Source of the DNA: Isoetes taiwanensis
Lineage: Eukaryota > Streptophyta > Lycopodiopsida > Isoetales > Isoetaceae
Assembly: GCA_021234155.1 (NCBI GenBank)
Contig: JAJEKV010000005.1
Location: forward strand, 22,271,584 to 22,335,583
Direction: 5' to 3'
Length of the DNA stretch: 64,000 nt
The position numbers and the translations under genes were made by a program. The notes under the pieces were generated by a model. It saw nothing but the letters and a program-made list of their open reading frames with translations, did no database searches and was not told where the DNA came from. The stretch's first letter is position 1, and each line of letters begins with the position of its first letter. Below are positions 56,480 to 64,000 of this stretch, piece after piece.

Positions 56480-58125
56480 GGGAGAAGAGGTAGGCGCTGG
56501 AGGTAGATGGAAAACAGCTATGGAGGCCAGCTATGGCGAGGTTGGAGCTCAGGTCCGGCGGTTATGGCGGAAAAGGTCGCTCAGAGGAAACACGCTAAAA
56601 AAATACCCCAAATTTGAATTTCAACGTTCACTTCTCTCTCTCTCTTTTTTTTTTTTCAAAAATAAAAATTATTATTATTATTATTTAAAAAAAAAAAAAA
56701 AAAAAAACGCCACATCAGGGGGCCTGCGTTACTTATACGGCCTTAACTTTCCGAAATAAACACCTCCGAGGACAGCAGCGCCCCTTTCAATTTTTCGGCG
56801 GCCTGTTGTCTTTTTGACCTCGGGAGACGTGCCCCCTAGGGTATTTGGGAGGTGCCGATCCATTGGAGCCATTTTTGCCTTCATCCGAGCTACCTACAAA
56901 AAGTTATAGCTCTTCCAAACTTGGGTCTTCCAGTCGCCCTAAATTTCTTAAGAACTTACATCCTATTACATTAACCTAGCACAAAACCAAACATCAGAGA
57001 GCCAAACAACCACACTAGCTTAAACTCTCTCTCCTGACTACCGAACTAGCGAGTTAGGGTTTGGTTAGTGCTATGATTTCAGTAAATAGAAATCACGGCT
57101 CGATACCACCGCTTGGACGCTCCCTGAACATATACGACACTCGGACGTATACATACGGGGACTTTCCCCTCCCATTGCGACCAACTCGCCACGAGCAGGG
57201 CCCTCCGTATAACTCGGGCCATCTATAGAGAGATGCTCGAGTGAAGGACACAGAGGGGTCATTCGGCCCACGCCTTCAATGGGACTCCTACGTCGCGGAA
57301 GCGTGAATACAAGGTTAGCACACAGCATGATCATATCATAATTTACCACCACGAAGAGTGGCACATCCATCCAAGTGACAACAACAAAGAATATGCATTT
57401 AATACTAAGGAAAATGCCCCAAACCCATGGTTCTACCCCGGCTCAGACTCCAGTGAGGATCGACTGACGGCTAGGTCTCAAGAGATCAGCAGACTGAGTC
57501 TTGACATGGCGTTGGCTGGCATAGAACATCGGCTAGGGTTGTCCACTCCATTCGCCCCTCCTGTGCACAATTTGCAGATGAGTCGAATCATGCTATGGCA
57601 TCACTATAGCCTTCCGGACATGCAGACTCAAGGTATCACCCTACGAGCCTACTACAGGGTTCATGAAGCCCTGTCCGATGAGGCAGGTCGGGGAAGCATC
57701 CCCTTCCAGGATCACAGGGTTCCATGGGTGAGCTAGAGAATACGTGCCGCATCAGCGACCCCCGCATCCGTACCCGACTTACTCACCCTAAATCTACTCA
57801 AAGTGCAAGATGCTCCATACGGATCACACCTCTACACCCAGGGAGTGTCAGACCCATACCCCGGCCCTCTACGTGACCGGCTATCAGGTCTAGCCCACTG
57901 TAGGAGTCTCAGGAGCCTTTTATGTTCGTGCAAGACCCCACCCCCACTTCACCTGTGTCCCTTGTTTGGTGCTAAGCCATTCCATAGCATCCACGACTCG
58001 GTGGTCTCTTGTGCACAGGCCGCATCTAATGGGAATATTACAGGGCTCTATCTAGAAGCATACTATCATACATGAGCTCAGAGGTCTCTACCCCCCTTAG
58101 TTCCCCCATTTCCAGAGTAATACTA
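56480..58125 (-). other. Element leader between 5' LTR and first ORF
   Basis: 1.65 kb with no convincing ORF on the element strand. At 56637-56707 it holds a simple-sequence cluster: (TC)n, poly-T, (ATT)n and a run of about 21 A. No match to the usual tRNA-iMet primer site (TGGTATCAGAGC) follows the LTR; the sequence there is TAGTATTACTCTGG. Confidence 0.5.
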
Positions 58126-58766
58126 TGCAAAGAACTATCAATCCATCCTTTAAGAGCAAAATCAGAATCAGAATATAAAGAGAACTTACCTTTACAACCA
58201 AGGGTTAGCTCCTACGAGTAAAACACAGAGAGAACAGACAAAACAACACAACAAGTGCCCAAAAGGGGCGCTATCCTAGAATATCAGCCTATACTAGCCA
58301 CCTACCTGAGTTCCTGCTGGACCCGTTATCGTTTGGCGCTTCCATCTTCCTGGGACTTGACGTTTAGCTCTGGCTACACAGGTACGTGCTAGGCAAGGGT
58401 GGCGCTCAGCTTGGCAAAGGTAAGTAGGCGCTCAGCTCCTCAAAGGTGGCGCTCAGCTCCTCTTGGTCAATTATGGTTGATATGGGGGTGGTGATCCACC
58501 CTAATGGTTCAAAGTAGTATTCACCATGCTGGCCAATCGAGTTTGGCCAGGTGGCGCTTTCCCAAACCATAATTAACTTAATTATCCCTTTTTTAATATT
58601 AATTCCTTAATTATAGGTTATTATCCTTAATAATTAAATTAGCGTAGCTAATTTAATCCCTTTTAGGTCAACCCCCTAGGTTACCATACCCCATGGTGGC
58701 GTATCTATACTGGGTGACGTGTCAATACATTTATACGTATACCGTATAAATACTTGGAACGTCACA
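58126..58766 (-). repeat. 5' LTR
   Basis: 641 bp; on the minus strand starts TGTGACGTTCCAAGTATTTA at 58766 and ends GATAGTTCTTTGCA at 58126. Includes the doubled GGCGCTCAGCTCCTC segment. Promoter position cannot be fixed by eye. Confidence 0.9.
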
Positions 58767-58771
58767 AGCAG

Positions 58772-60347
58772 GGCAAGGAAATTTCTCCAAGAATCTATCT
58801 TTTTCTATGACAGAAGGATGAGAAGGATCAAATATATAAATTGCTCAAAACACATAGATCTTGACTTGTGGCTCATAGAAATGAAGTAAGCACACCCTTG
58901 TAAGAACTTCTACAACAATGCCAAGCCATATTTTCTCTCCACAGGTTAAATCAATTTATAGGCCAGTTGTCCATGCACAATCATGGAAGCCCATTGCAAG
59001 TAATTATAGATAGATAGATAGTATTTTAATGTGATATACCAATCACATTATTGTGCACATACTAAAAAATGGAGATATTTAATACATAAGCAAACAAGTG
59101 CTTCCCATCTGTAATCCATGGATCTTCTATTGCAATTTTTTTCCCTTGAACATGATGGCAAATAAGACTCAATGTTGAATACAATTGTCGCCACCAGTTC
59201 TTTCTAGATTCATGAGCAACATTGTTGCAGAAATGCTTCATTTCACTACGCAGTACTCACTGAAAAATCTTATTGTAATGACAAAACAAGTCTAGGTATT
59301 ATAAAAACTATGAAGTTCTAGATTACGTTCTTAACAGCCACATGGAGATCTAAGGAAAATGAGTTTTAAACTCGAAGATGCTTCACAGGGTAGGATCTGA
59401 GAGCTTTTTCGATTTGTTCCGGCATCTGGAGCAAGCAATGTTGGCCTTGAGAACCACCTCTGTTGTAAAGAGAAACATTCTAGCTGTTGCAGAGAGAAAC
59501 AACCTAGCATCGAGTGAAAATAGGGTCAACAATTCAAATGCTCCTTTTCTTAAGGCGTTTATAACCAATTACAATTTTCAATAATTTCCTGGCCATGGAT
59601 GGAATCAAATGGTGGAAACATCGTCCACATTCTAAAAAAACCCACCTGGCTGCAACATGGATAGCCTCAGAATGCTCAAAACCCTAGATGGGCATTTGCG
59701 CAAAAGTGCTAAAAAATAAAATAAAATTGGCCCCTTTGGCGCCTTGGGAAGAATGTTACACATATCAGACATAAATATCTATCTAGTAGCAAAATATCTC
59801 GGTTCAAAAAATTCCCCCGAAGTCTTGTAAGCTACCTTGTGGATTTGGAAATTCAAAGTACAACTTGAAAATAGCAGGAAATTTTCCTGCTAAAATTAGT
59901 CATTTTTCTTAGTACTGGTAATGGGCGACTCACATGGAGAAATATTGCTGGGTCGGCTGAAACTGACTAACACAATGCTGAAAACAAAAATTTCAGCCCT
60001 GTTCAAGAGCTTTAGCTGCCGCGCCGTCCATGGCGCATTGCAGGGAGGAAAACAATCAGTAGCTGAAAATAACCCCTACGCTGAAGCAGCACAGGGGAAC
60101 AAAAACTCTCATGTGAGTCACACATAAGAATGAAAGGGGAACAAAAACTCTCATGCGAGTCCCACATAAGAATGAAGGGGGAGTATGCAGTTGGCAGGCT
60201 GGCCTAGATCCAGCACGAAAGCTCCCGATTATATTAAAAAATTTTCCCTAATCAAGACAAAATATATTAATGGGGGAAGGGATTGCAGTGATTGTAACTT
60301 CAATCTGTAATAAGGCGACGTTCCCATGCGGCCTCCTGACGCCTAAT
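58772..60347. other. No gene seen
   Basis: AT-rich. GATAGATAGATAG at about 59008. A pair of near-identical blocks, GGGGAACAAAAACTCTCATG followed by (T/C)GAGTC(A/C)CACATAAGAATGAA, lies at about 60092 and 60136. Confidence 0.45.
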
Positions 60348-60360
60348 TATTTCTAAAGTT

Positions 60361-61102
60361 TTTTTTTTTTTTTGAAGAACTGTGTCATCAATATATTAAA
60401 AGAATGGTAATGTTACAAAGCAAGTGAGGAGGAAGGAGAACTGCCCCAAAGAGACAGCGATACCTCGACACTCCACAACAAACTCACAGAAAAACTGCAA
60501 CTCTACTGCTGTACAAACCGACCATCACCATCTACAACATCCAAGAAGTCCCGCCAAATGGCAAACTTCCGCTCTACTACTCCCGGGAACACCAGAAAGC
60601 TTTGAAATAGCTTGTACCTGAGTCGAGGAATCGAGAGGCCGCAGTAACCAATCCCCCGAAAGATCCACAACCGCCGCTTCCAAATCAGCCACACCAACCA
60701 AGCCACGACAAATGCAAGGTTTTCGCCGCAAGAGCGGCCAAGCACCGGATACATGAAGCAAAGCTGGCCGGGCTAAGTTCTCGGCTAGTCAATCTCACCT
60801 GAAACAGGGGCCCCTAACCCAATCCCAGGCAGCACGCAAGTGAGGGCATAAAACCGCATAATGCTCCACGGTCTCAATGATGAAGGCCACAACAAGGGCG
60901 AGAGAGGGCTCACACCGGCCTAAACCGACTCACAAGGGCATTCACCACGACAGCGGTGCACCATTGCCACGTATAAGCACCCTAACCTTCGGTGGGGGAA
61001 GTGAGCTCCATGTCCACGTCCAAACCGAGCGCCATCGAGAACCCGGAAGCTGCAGAGACCACTTGCCTGAAGGGGGCAATGTGTCATGAATAGCTAGCAC
61101 CC
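60361..61102 (-). mobile_element. 5'-truncated LINE 3' end with TSD
   Basis: Flanked by the 13-bp direct repeat TATTTCTAAAGTT at 60348-60360 and 61103-61115. On the minus strand it runs from 61102 down to a poly-A tail (poly-T on the plus strand, 60361-60373). It carries the end of ORF2: ETVEHYAVLCPHLRAAWDWV with the His/Cys of the zinc-finger tail (about 60850-60790), followed by PLLRRKPCICRGLVGVADLE. Different family from the LINE at 15.2 kb. It sits 0.4 kb upstream of the UGPase start. Confidence 0.85.
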
Positions 61103-61115
61103 TATTTCTAAAGTT

Positions 61116-61531
61116 ATTGAAAAAGTTAAATGATTGAGAATTTCTGAAAGCTGCGGTTGACACCTTTGAATTTCGAAGTCCGGTTAGCTCATGGGAACGT
61201 AGCCTAAGCTGAGTATATCCCGGCTGAGTATATCCGGAGACACAAACCAATTTAACGAAAAAGCTAAAAATTAATAATACAGATATTGGTGTTGTGGCGC
61301 CATCAGCCAAACATAAAATAAGCATCCACGTATATTCCAAACAAGGTAGATCCCTTGCTTCCGCTTGGCAAGAACACATCCGAAGCAAGAGATCAGATCT
61401 AGGTAATCCCTCGTTCGGACTTTTACTCATTGCTTTCTATTCGATAATAATTTGGAGGTATGATCTGTTTGAGCCTGTCACCAATTTCGTAGATCTTATC
61501 TATTGCCTTGTTTTGGTCAAAGGGAGGGATC
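61116..61531 (+). other. Upstream region of UGPase
   Basis: Sequence between the LINE TSD and the UGPase ATG; it should hold the 5' UTR and core promoter. GAGTATATCC is tandemly repeated at about 61212. I see no certain TATA box. Confidence 0.35.
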
Positions 61532-63999
<2,468 letters not shown>

Positions 64000-64000
64000 G

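Larger units (their letters stand above)
45964..58771 (-). mobile_element. Ty3/gypsy chromovirus with extra ORFs, including a histone H3 fusion, and its TSDs
   Basis: The element spans 45969-58766 and is flanked by AGCAG at 45964-45968 and 58767-58771. In element order (right to left): 5' LTR; 1.6 kb leader; ORF with histone H3 domain; ORF of 316 codons; a broken region with a histone-like stretch; ORF of 163 codons; gag-pol ending in a chromodomain; polypurine tract; 3' LTR; and an extra LTR copy in inverted orientation. The TSD encloses the inverted copy too. A chromodomain after integrase places it among chromoviruses. Extra ORFs before gag are known from Tat/Ogre elements but are not typical of chromoviruses. 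No convincing tRNA primer site was found after the 5' LTR. Confidence 0.9.

Noticed and set aside
57506-58075. Plus-strand frames in the element leader
   Set aside because: Opposite strand to the element, no recognisable domain and short.
58096-58125. tRNA-iMet primer binding site after the 5' LTR
   Set aside because: TAGTATTACTCTGG matches TGGTATCAGAGC at too few positions.

Overview
The window looks like nuclear DNA of a land plant with a large, transposon-rich genome. The evidence is spliceosomal introns with GT-AG borders, a UDP-glucose pyrophosphorylase gene of plant type, a Ycf20-family chloroplast protein, an MSH1-like (plant organellar MutS) remnant, a plant FKBP53-like gene, chromovirus LTR elements and a Helitron terminus. 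I cannot name the species. The mix of LINE types would fit a fern, lycophyte, bryophyte or gymnosperm, but this is only an impression.

Layout. 1-4.2 kb: broken LINE pieces, a Ty3/gypsy gag fragment on the plus strand and a tandem repeat. 6.9-7.3 kb: last exon of a Ycf20-like gene (minus). 10.0-13.0 kb: decayed Urb2/Npa2-like ribosome-biogenesis gene (plus). 13.5-17.2 kb: decayed nucleolar FKBP-type prolyl isomerase (plus), split by a 5'-truncated LINE with a clear target-site duplication. 17-31 kb: relics including a split chromovirus pol, a 122-bp-arm inverted repeat and an MSH1-like remnant. 31.7-34.8 kb: probably functional J-domain protein gene with a likely plastid transit peptide (plus). 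36-45 kb: repeats, a small MITE, a Helitron 3' end, no convincing genes. 45,969-58,766: one large Ty3/gypsy chromovirus on the minus strand. 60.4-61.1 kb: LINE tail with TSD. 61.5-64.0 kb: first twelve exons of UGPase (plus), running off the window.

The standout is the 12.8 kb chromovirus. Between its 5' LTR and gag it carries at least three extra same-strand open reading frames. The first (460 codons, uninterrupted) ends in a complete histone H3 core domain that aligns without gaps to residues 37-135 of canonical H3. It is fused to a novel N-terminal domain, a Q/D-rich linker and a basic, eroded H3-like tail. Pol of the same element ends in a chromodomain, a module that in chromoviruses reads H3 tail marks. 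So one retroelement carries both an H3-derived protein and an H3-reader module. The element also has an unusual terminus: an extra, inverted LTR copy lies head to head with the 3' LTR, and the 5-bp target-site duplication AGCAG encloses the whole composite.

The cellular genes do not form a pathway. They are independent plant nuclear genes or relics scattered among transposons. Coordinates of exons come from reading splice sites by eye.
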